Assembly: GCF_001571065.1 (NCBI RefSeq)
Contig: NZ_BCSW01000001.1
Span: 62,001 to 126,000 of the forward strand
Origin: Dietzia cinnamea NBRC 102147
GTDB lineage: Bacteria; Actinomycetota; Actinomycetes; Mycobacteriales; Mycobacteriaceae
DNA: 64,000 bases
Direction: 5' to 3'
Below the pieces are notes generated by a model. That model was not told where the DNA came from, made no database searches, and was given only the letters and a program-made list of their open reading frames with translations. The first letter of the stretch is position 1. The number at the start of each line of letters is the position of its first letter. Both the position numbers and the translations under genes were made by a program. This document shows positions 24,189-32,629 of the stretch, piece after piece.

Positions 24189-25046
24189 TCAGCGGTCGAG
24201 GACGGCCTTGAGGAACGTGCGGGTCCGCTCCTGCTGCGGGTCCGTGAAGATCGCTTCCGGCGTCCCCTCCTCGACGATCTTGCCCTTGTCGAACACGAGG
24301 ACGCGGTCGGCGACGTCGCGGGCGAAGCCCATCTCGTGGGTGACGATGAGCATCGTGATGTCGGTGGACTCGGCGATCATCCGGAGGACCCCGAGCACGT
24401 CCGCGACCAGCTCCGGGTCGAGGGCCGAGGTGACCTCGTCGAGCAACAGGATGTCCGGGTCCATCGCGAGCGCGCGGGCGATGGCGACCCGCTGCTGCTG
24501 GCCGCCCGAGAGCGTGGTGGGGTGGGCGTTCTCCTTGTCCGAGAGCCCCACGGTGGCCAGGAGTTCCCGCGCCCGCGCCTCCGCCTCCTCCTTCGATCTG
24601 CCCAGGACGTGGATGGGCGCCTCGGTGATGTTCCTCAGCACCGTCATGTTGGGGAACAGGTTGAACTGCTGGAACACCATGCCGATCTTCGATCGGACGG
24701 CGCGCAGATGCTTCTGAGAGGGCTTGACCAGCTTGCCGTCCCTGAGCTGGTGGGTCAGCGGCTCGCCCTCCACCCAGATCACGCCGTCGTCCACCGACTC
24801 GATCGTCATCAGCAGCCGCAGGATCGTCGTCTTGCCCGATCCGCTCGGTCCGATCAGTGCCACGCGCTCGCCGCGCCGCACGGTGAAGTCGAGGTGGTCC
24901 AGGACGGTGTGGCCGCCGAACTTCTTGACCACCTTCTCGAACACCACCATCGGGGCGTCGTCGGCGCCCGTGGACCCCGGCCCGGCCGATGGCGTGTGAC
25001 CGGCGGGGGCGGCGTCGCCGGCCGGGGTGGTGTCGTCAGTAGGCAA
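24189..25046 (-). CDS. ehuA: ABC importer ATPase, ectoine type (EhuA)
   Basis: Predicted 285-residue ATPase of a polar amino-acid-type importer. Walker A GPSGSGKTT, signature LSGGQQQRVAIARALA, Walker B DILLLDEVTSALDPE and the H-loop THEMGF are intact. The insertion between Walker A and Q-loop (LTHQLRDGKLVKPSQKHLR) is typical of EhuA/PAAT ATPases. Chosen start: TTG at 25046, inside the ehuD 3' end, with GGAGAA 5 bases upstream; the ~32-residue Gly/Ala-rich head before MVVFEKVVKKFGG may be an artefact if ATG 24950 is used. Last gene of ehuBCDA. Confidence 0.87.
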   Translation of the reverse strand: MPTDDTTPAGDAAPAGHTPSAGPGSTGADDAPMVVFEKVVKKFGGHTVLDHLDFTVRRGERVALIGPSGSGKTTILRLLMTIESVDDGVIWVEGEPLTHQLRDGKLVKPSQKHLRAVRSKIGMVFQQFNLFPNMTVLRNITEAPIHVLGRSKEEAEARARELLATVGLSDKENAHPTTLSGGQQQRVAIARALAMDPDILLLDEVTSALDPELVADVLGVLRMIAESTDITMLIVTHEMGFARDVADRVLVFDKGKIVEEGTPEAIFTDPQQERTRTFLKAVLDR

Positions 25047-25680
25047 GGGACTTCTCCAGTCTCCGGATGAGAATCGATGTCGGGTAGCTCGCGAGCAGGA
25101 AGATCACGCCGGCGAGCGTGATCGGCTCGAGGTACTGGAAGTTCCGGGCGCCGTACTGCTGCGCTGCCGTGACCATCTCCACCACGGTGATGGCGAAGAG
25201 GAACGGGGTGTCCTTGAACAGCGAGATCGCATAGTTGCCGAGCGCCGGGACGGTGTTGCGGATCGCCTGCGGGAGCACGACCGCCCGCCACGTCCGGCCC
25301 GCGGGCAGGGACAGCGCCTGCGCGGCCTCCCACTGCCCCCGCGGCACGGCGTCGATGCCCGCGCGGTACACCTCGGCCATGTAGGTCGCGTAATGCACGC
25401 CGATCACGCCGATGCCGATCTGCAGCGCGGTGAACTGTGGGAGCAGGAAGTAGGCGAACAGCAGCTGAACCACGAGCGGGGTGAGCCGGATGAACTCGGT
25501 CACCATCCGCAGGGGCACCGTGATCACCGCGGGCGCGGCCCGACGGAGCACCGCCACGACCAGTCCCAGTGCGGCGGCGATGAGGAATCCGACCACGGTG
25601 GCGAGCAGCGTGATCCTGAAGCCCTCGAGCAGGACGGGCACGGCCTCGGCGGCGCGTTCCCAACTCCAGTCGACACTCAT
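25036..25680 (-). CDS. ehuD: ABC importer permease EhuD
   Basis: Predicted 214-residue inner-membrane permease with about five transmembrane helices. The ATPase-contact EAA loop is EAAQALSLPAGRTWRAVVLP. GFRITLLATVVGFLIAAALG and EFIRLTPLVVQLLFAYF are usual in His/Glu/ectoine-type permeases. The ATG overlaps the ehuC stop as ATGA and the gene overlaps ehuA by 11 bases, so all four genes are one transcription and translation unit. Its similarity, from memory, is to ectoine/hydroxyectoine EhuD; a general amino-acid permease is the alternative. Confidence 0.87.
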   Translation of the reverse strand: MSVDWSWERAAEAVPVLLEGFRITLLATVVGFLIAAALGLVVAVLRRAAPAVITVPLRMVTEFIRLTPLVVQLLFAYFLLPQFTALQIGIGVIGVHYATYMAEVYRAGIDAVPRGQWEAAQALSLPAGRTWRAVVLPQAIRNTVPALGNYAISLFKDTPFLFAITVVEMVTAAQQYGARNFQYLEPITLAGVIFLLASYPTSILIRRLEKSLAY

Positions 25681-26408
25681 CGTCCGACCCCCACTGCCTC
25701 GTCGACCCGTTCGGGACGCAGACTCAGGACCTCACGCATCGACGGCCCGACACCGAGTCGGGACTTCGCGCCGACCTCGAGCATGTTCATGAACAGGGTG
25801 AGGACGTAGGCGATGAGGAAGTACAGCACCAGACCGATCCCGAAGGCGAAGACGGTGTCACCGGTGACCCGCCGCAGCTCGCCGATATGGAAGGTCAGGT
25901 CCTGGAGCAGGATGAAGCTGGCCAGTGCGCTGCCCTTGAGCAGCTGGATCAGCAGGTTATTGAGCGGCGGGATCATCTGCACCCACGCCTGCGGGAAGAC
26001 GATCCGGTACAGGCGTTGCCACGACGTGAAGTTCAATGCCAGTGCGGCCTCCCACTGCGGGGCCGGCACGGCGGCCAGCGACCCGCGGACGACCTCGGCC
26101 GCGTACGCCCCGTAGTTGAGCCCCAGCGCCAGGATCCCGCAGAACAGCGGGTCGAGCTCGTAGCCGAGCAGCGGCAGGACGAAGAACAGCCAGAACAGCT
26201 GCACCAAAAGGGAGGTTCCGCGGAAGAACTCGACGATAGTCCTCGACACCCCGCGGATGAGCATGAAACGGGAGCCCGCCGCCACACCCAGCACGAGCGC
26301 CAGCGCGAACGCCAGGGCCGCGCCACCGAGAGTGAGATAGATGGTGGTGACGATCCCTTCCTGGAGACGCGGCCACGCCTCCAGGAAGGAATCGATATTA
26401 CTGTCCAC
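25677..26408 (-). CDS. ehuC: ABC importer permease EhuC
   Basis: Predicted 243-residue permease partner of EhuD, with about five membrane helices and the EAA loop EAALALNFTSWQRLYRIVFP. The N-terminus (WPRLQEGIVTTIYLTLGGAA) and the conserved VEFFRGTSLLVQLFWLFFVL stretch match the EhuC type of ectoine transporters as I remember it. The GTG at 26408 lies 6 bases after the ehuB stop. The last ~40 residues are charged and cytoplasmic. Confidence 0.87.
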   Translation of the reverse strand: MDSNIDSFLEAWPRLQEGIVTTIYLTLGGAALAFALALVLGVAAGSRFMLIRGVSRTIVEFFRGTSLLVQLFWLFFVLPLLGYELDPLFCGILALGLNYGAYAAEVVRGSLAAVPAPQWEAALALNFTSWQRLYRIVFPQAWVQMIPPLNNLLIQLLKGSALASFILLQDLTFHIGELRRVTGDTVFAFGIGLVLYFLIAYVLTLFMNMLEVGAKSRLGVGPSMREVLSLRPERVDEAVGVGR

Positions 26409-26414
26409 CGCCGG

Positions 26415-27311
26415 CTACTCGGCCCCGGCGCACAGGTCGGCGGTCGTCAGTTCGGGATCGGGCAGCTCCTCCTCCGTGAAGCCGAACTCGCCCACGATGG
26501 AGAGGTACTTCTCCGGGTCGGAGGTGATCTTCGCCAGTTCCTCGTTGTAGGCGTCCAGCAGGTCCTTGTCGTCGGTGCGGAACACGGTGCCGCCGGCGCC
26601 GACCTGCGGCACCCCGTTGATCTCGGCGACGAACGACTGGGTGACCTCGACGGGCGCGTCGGGGTTGTTGTTCTTCATCCAGTTGAGCGAGATCCCGGTC
26701 AGCGCGAAGACGTCGGCGCGCCCGGACGTCACCGCGTCCATCCCGTCCTGCGGCGTGGCGACCTGCATCGAGTCGATGCCCAGCTCGGTCGCGTAGTCGG
26801 ACTCGATCGCGCCCGTCATGGTCGCCAGCCGCGCCCCGCTGTCCGCCACCGACTGCATGTCGGTGAGGTTCATCGGGTTGCCCTCCTCGACCATGAGCGC
26901 GGTGGTGTAGTTGAACTCCGGCTCGCTGAACGCGGCCTGCTCGCAGCGCTCCGGCAGGATCGACATCCCCGCGCTGACCACGTCGAAGCGGTTGGCCTGC
27001 AGGCCGGGGATCAGGGCGCCGAAGTCGGCGTTCACGCCCTCGACGGTCTCGATGCCCAGGTTGCCGAAGATCTCCCGGTGCAGCGCGACGGTGGCGCCGG
27101 TCAGCTCTCCGTTCTCCATGAACGAGTACGGTGCCTCCCCTGCGAAGCCGACGGTCACGCTGCCGCGCTCCTGCAGCGTCTGCAGCAGGCTGGAGTCGTC
27201 ATCGGTGTTCGTCGAGGTACACCCCGTGAGCGCCAGCCCGGCCACCACGACGGCGGCGACCACGCCCTTCGAACGACGGCGGACGGATGTTCTCAGCGCT
27301 GATGGTGCCAT
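26415..27311 (-). CDS. ehuB: Ectoine/hydroxyectoine-binding lipoprotein EhuB
   Basis: Predicted 298-residue solute-binding lipoprotein. It has an Arg-rich n-region, a hydrophobic core (residues ~16-28) and a lipobox LTGC with Cys31. The mature part is a type II periplasmic-binding fold: GFAGEAPYSF, FGALIPGLQANRFDVVSAGM, LPERCEQAAFSEPEF and the end segment EFGFTEEELPDPELTTADLC follow EhuB of Sinorhizobium closely as I recall it. GEAPY aligns with the EhuB segment that contacts ectoine (Glu21 and Phe24 there), here with Tyr for Phe. The ATG at 27311 has GGAAGG 9 bases upstream; a TTG at 27320 is less likely. It heads ehuBCDA. Confidence 0.87.
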   Translation of the reverse strand: MAPSALRTSVRRRSKGVVAAVVVAGLALTGCTSTNTDDDSSLLQTLQERGSVTVGFAGEAPYSFMENGELTGATVALHREIFGNLGIETVEGVNADFGALIPGLQANRFDVVSAGMSILPERCEQAAFSEPEFNYTTALMVEEGNPMNLTDMQSVADSGARLATMTGAIESDYATELGIDSMQVATPQDGMDAVTSGRADVFALTGISLNWMKNNNPDAPVEVTQSFVAEINGVPQVGAGGTVFRTDDKDLLDAYNEELAKITSDPEKYLSIVGEFGFTEEELPDPELTTADLCAGAE

Positions 27312-27493
27312 GGTCTTCAACCTTCCGATCGCGGTCGGACACCAGGCTCACCCGTGTGCCCGAATCCTCGTGCGCTCTCCGGTGCGTGATCGCCACGCCC
27401 GACTGGTGGTTCCTATGGGTTTTCTTAACGTAGCACGCGTCACATCGCCAGTAGAGGGTTTTTCGCTTCGCCACCGCGCCTATCCTGAGCCAC

Positions 27494-28252
27494 ATGACGC
27501 CACCCGAGACGCTCGACGAGGCCCTCCGACGCGCTGCCGCGGCGCCCACCCTGGTGGTGGCGTGCGACTACGACGGCACGCTCGCGCCGTTCGTCGACGA
27601 CCCCACCAGCGCTGTGCCCGCGCCCGGTGCCGTGGACGCGCTGGCGCGCCTCGCGGACCTGCCCCGCACGACGGTGGCGCTGCTGTCGGGCCGCAACCGC
27701 GCCGCACTGTCCGAGGTGAGCGGCGCGGGCGCGCCGGTGGTGCTGGTGGGGAGCCACGGGTCGGAGTGGGAGGGCGGTTTCGACTCGCCCCTCGACGACG
27801 ACGAGGTGGCGCTGCTCGAGCGGGTGCGCTCCGAGCTGGAGGACATCGTCTCCCGCACCCCCGGCGCCCACGTCGAGACCAAGCCCACCGCCGCCGTCCT
27901 GCACGTCCGGCCGGTGCCGGATCCCGCTGCTCGCGACCGTGCGCAGTCCGAGGCCATGGCCGGGCCGGCCGCTCTCGACGGGGTGTTCGTCACCGAGGGC
28001 AAGAACGTGGTCGAGATCGCCGTCCGCGAGGCGAGCAAGGGCGCGGCCATCGAGAAGATGGTCGAGCAGACCGGCGCCGAGGTCGCGCTGTTCATCGGCG
28101 ACGACGTCACGGACGAGCGCGGTTTCGCACGCCTACGCCCGCAGGACGTGGGCATCAAGGTCGGGGAAGGCGAGACCGCGGCCGCCCACCGCGTGGCCGA
28201 CATCCCCGCGGTCGTCGAGCTGCTCGGTACCCTCGCCGACCTGCGCAGCTGA
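27494..28252 (+). CDS. otsB: Trehalose-6-phosphate phosphatase
   Basis: Predicted 252-residue HAD phosphatase that removes phosphate from trehalose 6-phosphate. HAD motif I is DYDGTLAPF with nucleophile Asp25; motif II is LLSGRN; the family-specific GSHGSEWEG and the motif IV GDDVTDERGF are present. TATCCT at 27481-27486 ends 7 bases before the ATG (leaderless). No otsA synthase is nearby, so it stands alone here. Trehalose is both an osmolyte and the mycolate carrier in this order, in keeping with the ectoine genes beside it. Confidence 0.92.
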   Translation: MTPPETLDEALRRAAAAPTLVVACDYDGTLAPFVDDPTSAVPAPGAVDALARLADLPRTTVALLSGRNRAALSEVSGAGAPVVLVGSHGSEWEGGFDSPLDDDEVALLERVRSELEDIVSRTPGAHVETKPTAAVLHVRPVPDPAARDRAQSEAMAGPAALDGVFVTEGKNVVEIAVREASKGAAIEKMVEQTGAEVALFIGDDVTDERGFARLRPQDVGIKVGEGETAAAHRVADIPAVVELLGTLADLRS

Positions 28253-28369
28253 CATCGCGGCGTGCGCGGCCGCCCTCGCCGCAGGCGTCGACGACGTCCC
28301 GTCACGCACCGGCCCACACGCGTCTCGCACCCCCGGATTCACACGCCGCGGCCTCCGCGGTTCTACACT

Positions 28370-28390
28370 TAACGACAACGGTTCCCATTA
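28370..28390. promoter_or_regulatory. Candidate Zur box before znuA
   Basis: A degenerate 21-base palindrome (14 of 21 positions symmetric) with ends TAACG and CATTA and centre AACGGTT resembles actinobacterial zinc-repressor sites. It begins one base after a TACACT -10-like box at 28364-28369, so it covers the expected transcription start of the zinc importer operon. Confidence 0.6.
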
Positions 28391-28407
28391 CTACGAGAGT
28401 GGTGCTC

Positions 28408-29484
28408 GTGTCGTCGACCCCCCGCCAGAAGCGCATCCCCCCACGCCGAGCGCTGGCCGCGCTCGCGGTGACCCTGCTCGGCGCGGGCACGCTCGCCGCC
28501 TGCGGCGCCGACGGTCAGGCCGCCACCGACGACGGCGACCGCCCCCAGGTGGTCGCCTCGACGACCGTGTACGCCGACATCGCCGAGCAGGTGGCCGGCG
28601 ACAACGCGACGGTGGAGTCCGTCATCTCCGACCCGGCGGCCGATCCCCACTCCTACGAGGCCAGCCCGGCGGACGCGGCGTCCGTCGGCACCGCCGACCT
28701 GGTGATCTACAACGGCGCCGGATACGACGGATTCGTGGACCTCGCGCTCGAGAACGCCGACGACGTGCCGGTCGTGCGGGCCGTCGACGAGTTCACGCGC
28801 GTCACCGGGGGCGTCGTTGCCGGCCACGACCACGCCGGCCACAACCACGCCGGCCACGACCACTCCGACGACGAGCACGCCGGCGAGGAGCACGGCGACG
28901 ACCACGGAGAAGGGGGCCACGAGCACGGTGGCGCCGACGAGAACGAGCACGTGTGGTTCAGCCTGCCCACCGTCGCGGCCGTCGCCGAGCGCGTCGGCGA
29001 GGAACTCGCCGCGATCGACGCCGAGCACGCCGAGGAGTACCGCGCCAACGCCCGCGCCTTCGCCGACGCCCTGGGGCCACTCGAGGCCGAGCTCGAGGAG
29101 ATCCACGACCGCGGCCACTTCCCGTACGCCCAGACCGAGCGGGTCGGCGCGCACCTGTTCGACGCCGCACACCTGACCGACCTGACGCCGCGCGGGTTCC
29201 TCGCCTCCGTCGAGAACGACACCGACCCGTCCGCCGTCGACCTCGCCGCCCTGCTCGATCTGCTCGCCGAGCGACGGGTCGCCTTCCTGGCCTTCAACAC
29301 CCAGACCGAGACCTCCGTGACCGCCCGCGTCCGCGACGCCGCGGAGGAGGCGGACCTCGTCGTCGTCGACCTCACCGAGACCCTCCCCGAGGGCACCGAC
29401 TACCTGAGCTGGATAACCGGGATCGTCGACCGGGTGGCCGGCGCGCTCGCCGACGCCGCCCCTGTGGCCGACGTCGGGCACTGA
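28408..29484 (+). CDS. znuA: Zinc-binding lipoprotein of ABC importer (ZnuA/AztC type)
   Basis: Predicted ~358-residue cluster 9 metal-binding lipoprotein. A signal peptide ends in a lipobox LAAC. The mature part has STTVYADIAEQVAGD, ADPHSYEASPAD with a metal His, and a long His/Asp/Glu loop (HDHAGHNHAGHDH and more, about residues 140-180) typical of zinc rather than manganese binders; ENEHVWFSLP and LAFNTQTET follow. The start is uncertain: GTG at 28399, 28402 or 28408 are all in frame; 28408 is 8 bases after GAGAG. First gene of znuACB with a Zur-like site upstream. Confidence 0.88.
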   Translation: MSSTPRQKRIPPRRALAALAVTLLGAGTLAACGADGQAATDDGDRPQVVASTTVYADIAEQVAGDNATVESVISDPAADPHSYEASPADAASVGTADLVIYNGAGYDGFVDLALENADDVPVVRAVDEFTRVTGGVVAGHDHAGHNHAGHDHSDDEHAGEEHGDDHGEGGHEHGGADENEHVWFSLPTVAAVAERVGEELAAIDAEHAEEYRANARAFADALGPLEAELEEIHDRGHFPYAQTERVGAHLFDAAHLTDLTPRGFLASVENDTDPSAVDLAALLDLLAERRVAFLAFNTQTETSVTARVRDAAEEADLVVVDLTETLPEGTDYLSWITGIVDRVAGALADAAPVADVGH

Positions 29485-29488
29485 TCGG

Positions 29489-30406
29489 ATGGAGACCGAC
29501 CCGACGGGCACCGACCCCGCCGCCGACCCCGCCGCCGACCCGTCCGCCGACCACGAGCGCGGCGCCCCCGGGCCCGGTCCGGTCGTCTCCTTGCGGGGCG
29601 TCACCGTCTCGCGCGGCGGCCGCACCCTCATCCGCGACCTCGACCTCGATGTGCGGCCCGGCGAGTTCGTCGCCGTCCTCGGGCCCAACGGCGCCGGCAA
29701 GACCACCCTGCTCAAAGTCCTGCTCGGCGAGCACCGCCCCGACGCCGGAAGCGTCCTCGTCGACGGCCGGCCGCCGGGCGACCGCGCCACCCACCTCGGC
29801 TACGTCCCGCAGCAACGCGCGTTCGACCCCGGCATCACCCTGCGCGGCCGCGACCTCGTCGCCCTCGGGATCGACGGCACCCGCTGGGGACCCGGCCGGC
29901 CGTCCCGGCGCGCCGACAAGCGCCGCATCGTCGCCGACTCCCTCGCCCGCCTCGAGGCCACGACATTGTCCGACAAGCCGCTCGGGCGGATGTCCGGAGG
30001 CGAACAACAGCGTGTGCGCGTCGCCCAGGCCATCGCCGCCGACCCGTGTGTCATGCTCTGCGACGAACCGCTGCTCAGCCTGGACCTCACCGGTCAGCGC
30101 ACCGTCGCCTCCGTCCTCGATCACCGACGCCGCGAGCACGACACGGCGGTCGTGTTCGTCACCCACGAGATCAACCCGGTCCTGCCGATGGTCGACCGGA
30201 TCGTCTACCTCGTCGACGGGCGGCACCGCATCGGCACTCCCGACGAGGTGTTCACCAGCGAGGTCCTGTCCGAGCTGTACTCCTCCCCCGTCGAGGTGTT
30301 GCGCGTGCGCGGACAGATCATCGTGGTGGGCGACACCCAGCACCTGTGTACCGAGCCCTGGACCACGGGACACCACCACGACCACACCGGGGACGGAGCG
30401 CACTGA
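29489..30406 (+). CDS. znuC: Zinc ABC importer ATPase
   Basis: Predicted 305-residue ATPase. Walker A GPNGAGKTTLLK, Q-loop in YVPQQRAFDP, signature MSGGEQQRVRVAQAIA, Walker B CVMLCDEPLLSLD, H-loop VTHEINPV. It starts 4 bases after znuA and shares one base (TGATG) with znuB. The first ~28 residues are Asp/Pro/Ala repeats, and the C-terminus (TGHHHDHTGDGAH) is His-rich, which may bind zinc inside the cell. DEPLLSLD replaces the more usual DEPxxGLD. Confidence 0.9.
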   Translation: METDPTGTDPAADPAADPSADHERGAPGPGPVVSLRGVTVSRGGRTLIRDLDLDVRPGEFVAVLGPNGAGKTTLLKVLLGEHRPDAGSVLVDGRPPGDRATHLGYVPQQRAFDPGITLRGRDLVALGIDGTRWGPGRPSRRADKRRIVADSLARLEATTLSDKPLGRMSGGEQQRVRVAQAIAADPCVMLCDEPLLSLDLTGQRTVASVLDHRRREHDTAVVFVTHEINPVLPMVDRIVYLVDGRHRIGTPDEVFTSEVLSELYSSPVEVLRVRGQIIVVGDTQHLCTEPWTTGHHHDHTGDGAH

Positions 30407-31254
30407 TGGACCGCCTGCTCGAGATCGTCGAGTCCATCGCCGACACCGAGACCACCGCCTACCTGCTGCAGCAGGACTTCGTGATCTTCGGTCTCGCCGC
30501 GATCGCGCTGCTCGGCCTGCTCTCCGGCGCGATCGGACCGTTCATCATCATGCGGCAGATGTCGTTCTCCGTCCACGGCGCCAGCGAGCTCGCCTTGACC
30601 GGTGCCGCCGCCGCGCTGCTGTTCGGGCTCAACCTCGGCCTGGGGGCCATCGTGGGGTCGGTGATCGCGGCGCTGATGTTCGGGATCATGGGCTCGCGGG
30701 CCTCCCAACGAGACTCCTCGATCGGGGTCGTGCTGGCGTTCGGCCTCGGGCTCGCGGTGCTGTTCATCCACCTCTATCCCGGGCGGTCCGGCACCAGTTT
30801 CTCCCTGCTCACCGGGCAGATCGTCGGTGTCTCCGAGAACGGCCTCGTGCAGATGGCGGTGGTCGCGGCAATCATCTGCGTGGCGCTCATCGCGCTGTAC
30901 CGGCCGCTCGTGTTCTCCTCCGCCGACCCCGAGGTGGCCGCGGCGCGCGGTGTGCCCGTGCGGGCGCTCAACATGATCTTCGCCGTGCTCGTGGGGCTCG
31001 CGGCGGCGCAGGCCGTACAGGTGGTGGGCGCGCTGCTCGTGCTCTCCCTGCTCATCACCCCCGCCGCCGCGGCGGCCGCCGTCACCTCCAGCCCCGCGAA
31101 GGCCATCGGGCTGACGATCCTCTTCGCCGAGCTCGCCGCCGTGGGCGGGATGTTGCTCTCGCTCGCCCCCGGCGTGCCCGTCTCGGTGTTCGTCACCACC
31201 GTCTCGTTCGTCATCTACCTGGCATGTCGCGCGGTGGCGGCGGTCCGGCGCTGA
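30406..31254 (+). CDS. znuB: Zinc ABC importer permease
   Basis: Predicted 282-residue ABC-3 family permease with about eight hydrophobic helices. Family marks: IGPFIIMRQMSFSVHGASEL near the N-terminus, LLTGQIVGVS, and ARGVPVRALNMIFAVLVGLA as the ATPase-contact region. The ATG at 30406 overlaps the znuC stop; the open frame upstream is a shadow within znuC. It imports Zn2+ delivered by the His-rich lipoprotein. Confidence 0.9.
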   Translation: MDRLLEIVESIADTETTAYLLQQDFVIFGLAAIALLGLLSGAIGPFIIMRQMSFSVHGASELALTGAAAALLFGLNLGLGAIVGSVIAALMFGIMGSRASQRDSSIGVVLAFGLGLAVLFIHLYPGRSGTSFSLLTGQIVGVSENGLVQMAVVAAIICVALIALYRPLVFSSADPEVAAARGVPVRALNMIFAVLVGLAAAQAVQVVGALLVLSLLITPAAAAAAVTSSPAKAIGLTILFAELAAVGGMLLSLAPGVPVSVFVTTVSFVIYLACRAVAAVRR

Positions 31255-31277
31255 CCCCCGGTACTAGCGTGTGAGCC

Positions 31278-32294
31278 GTGAACAGCGACCACAGTGCTCA
31301 CCCCGATGGTGGCCCCGCGGGCGCCGGCTCTCCGGTTACCGGCCCGGGTGCTCATCCTGATGGTGGCCCCGGTGCTCATCCCGCCGCCGCCGGGCTCGCG
31401 GCCATCCGCGCCGACTACCCCACACTGAGCTGGGACCGCGCCGAGCGGGTCGACGAGGGCTGGGACCACGTCGTGGTGATCTGCCACGGCTGCCACGGAG
31501 ACGACGCCCTCGGGCACCGCGATCTGGTCTTCCGTTTCCCCGACGACGAGCAGGCGCTCACCCAGCTGCCCACCGAGATCGCGGTCCTGGAGCACCTCGC
31601 CGGGCGTGTGGAGGCGGCACTCCCCCGCTACTCGCACGCTCCCGAACACGGGCGGTTCGCCGGCTACCCGCTGGTGCGCGGTCAGCGCCTCACCCCGGAA
31701 CTGCTGCACAGCCTGCCCCACCCTGAGAAGACGGTCATCGCGGGCCAGCTGGGCGCACTCCTGTCCGCGCTGCACATCCAGGACGTCTCGGGCCCGCCGC
31801 TCGACCGGGTCCCGTACTCCTACCAACCCGAGAACCTGGACTTCGTGCGCGGCATCGTCGCCCACGACCTGCCGTCGGTGTTCACCCCCGACGAGATGCG
31901 CACCGCCCACGAGATCTGCGACGAGGTCGGCGCGTTACAGTCCACCCTGCTGCCGCGGGTGTTCCTCCACAACGACGTCTACTCGCGCCACCTGTACTGG
32001 GACCGGGACTCCGCCCCCGGCCAGCTGGGGCTCATCGACTTCACCGACATGTGCCTGGGAGACCCGGCCGTGGACTTCGCCGAACTGTACGAATACGGCC
32101 CGCGCTTCGTCGAGGGCGTCCTGGCCCGGTACGTCGGCCGGGTCGACGACACCTTTCTCGACCGGGCGTGGACGTACCAGCGACTCGCCGCGCTCTACAT
32201 GATCGCGGGCCACCTCTACTACGGGGTCGAGACGTGGGAGTACGCGCGCGCGGCGTTCGACCGCTGCCGGTCACCCCACCGCCCGCGGGCCTGA
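31278..32294 (+). CDS. Aminoglycoside-phosphotransferase-like kinase
   Basis: Predicted 338-residue protein of the APH/choline-kinase fold. The catalytic loop VFLHNDVYSRHLYWD and the metal-binding LGLIDFTDMCLGDP are clear; the N-lobe is weaker. Residues ~5-40 contain a repeated Gly/Pro/His motif (AHPDGGPG twice), coming from imperfect repeats in the DNA. The GTG at 31278 has TAGCGT ending 7 bases upstream (leaderless). It follows znuB by 23 bases. Substrate unknown; small-molecule or sugar kinases and antibiotic kinases share these motifs, so resistance should not be assumed. Confidence 0.75.
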   Translation: MNSDHSAHPDGGPAGAGSPVTGPGAHPDGGPGAHPAAAGLAAIRADYPTLSWDRAERVDEGWDHVVVICHGCHGDDALGHRDLVFRFPDDEQALTQLPTEIAVLEHLAGRVEAALPRYSHAPEHGRFAGYPLVRGQRLTPELLHSLPHPEKTVIAGQLGALLSALHIQDVSGPPLDRVPYSYQPENLDFVRGIVAHDLPSVFTPDEMRTAHEICDEVGALQSTLLPRVFLHNDVYSRHLYWDRDSAPGQLGLIDFTDMCLGDPAVDFAELYEYGPRFVEGVLARYVGRVDDTFLDRAWTYQRLAALYMIAGHLYYGVETWEYARAAFDRCRSPHRPRA

Positions 32295-32319
32295 GCACGA
32301 AACAGGGCCCGCGCCACTC

Positions 32320-32518
32320 GCAGCCGCTCCCCGACATGGCGTCTCGCACCCGAAACTGCCCGGCCCCGTGGGCAGCCGCTCCCCGACATGGCGTCTCGCA
32401 CCCGAAACTGCCCGGCCAGAACACAGCCGCGCGTCGGCATGGCGTCTCGCCAGCCCCGATGCCCGAGCGAGACGCCATGTCGACGGGCCGCGTGACATCC
32501 GCGGACGCGAGACGCCAT
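32320..32518. repeat. Second array of ATGGCGTCTCGC words
   Basis: The 335-base gap between two convergent genes holds two identical 46-base units (32320-32365 and 32372-32417, period 52), each with GCAGCCGCTCC and ATGGCGTCTCGC. A third word lies at 32439-32450. Inverted copies GCGAGACGCCAT lie at 32467-32478 and 32507-32518. Word three and the first inverted copy can form a 12-bp stem with a 16-base loop, the same geometry as at 10765-10804. The remaining ~110 bases show nothing else I recognise. Confidence 0.85.
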
Positions 32519-32629
32519 GCCGACGGGCGGGGTGACATGTACAGGCGCGGCTGCCCGTGAACCGAAGTGGAGGGTCCGAGCGCACCGGTCAGCCGGCGAC
32601 CGCGAGTCCGGTCAGCCGGCCAGCCGCCG

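Noticed and set aside
27939-31274. Long + strand open frame across otsB and znuACB
   Set aside because: Out of frame with four recognisable genes; Arg/Pro-rich shadow translation.
31278-32294. Aminoglycoside resistance gene
   Set aside because: Only the general kinase motifs are seen; many APH-fold proteins act on other substrates, so resistance is not claimed.
32320-32518. CRISPR-like array
   Set aside because: Units are separated by only 6 bases, there are no unique spacers, and copies occur in both orientations; no cas genes are near.
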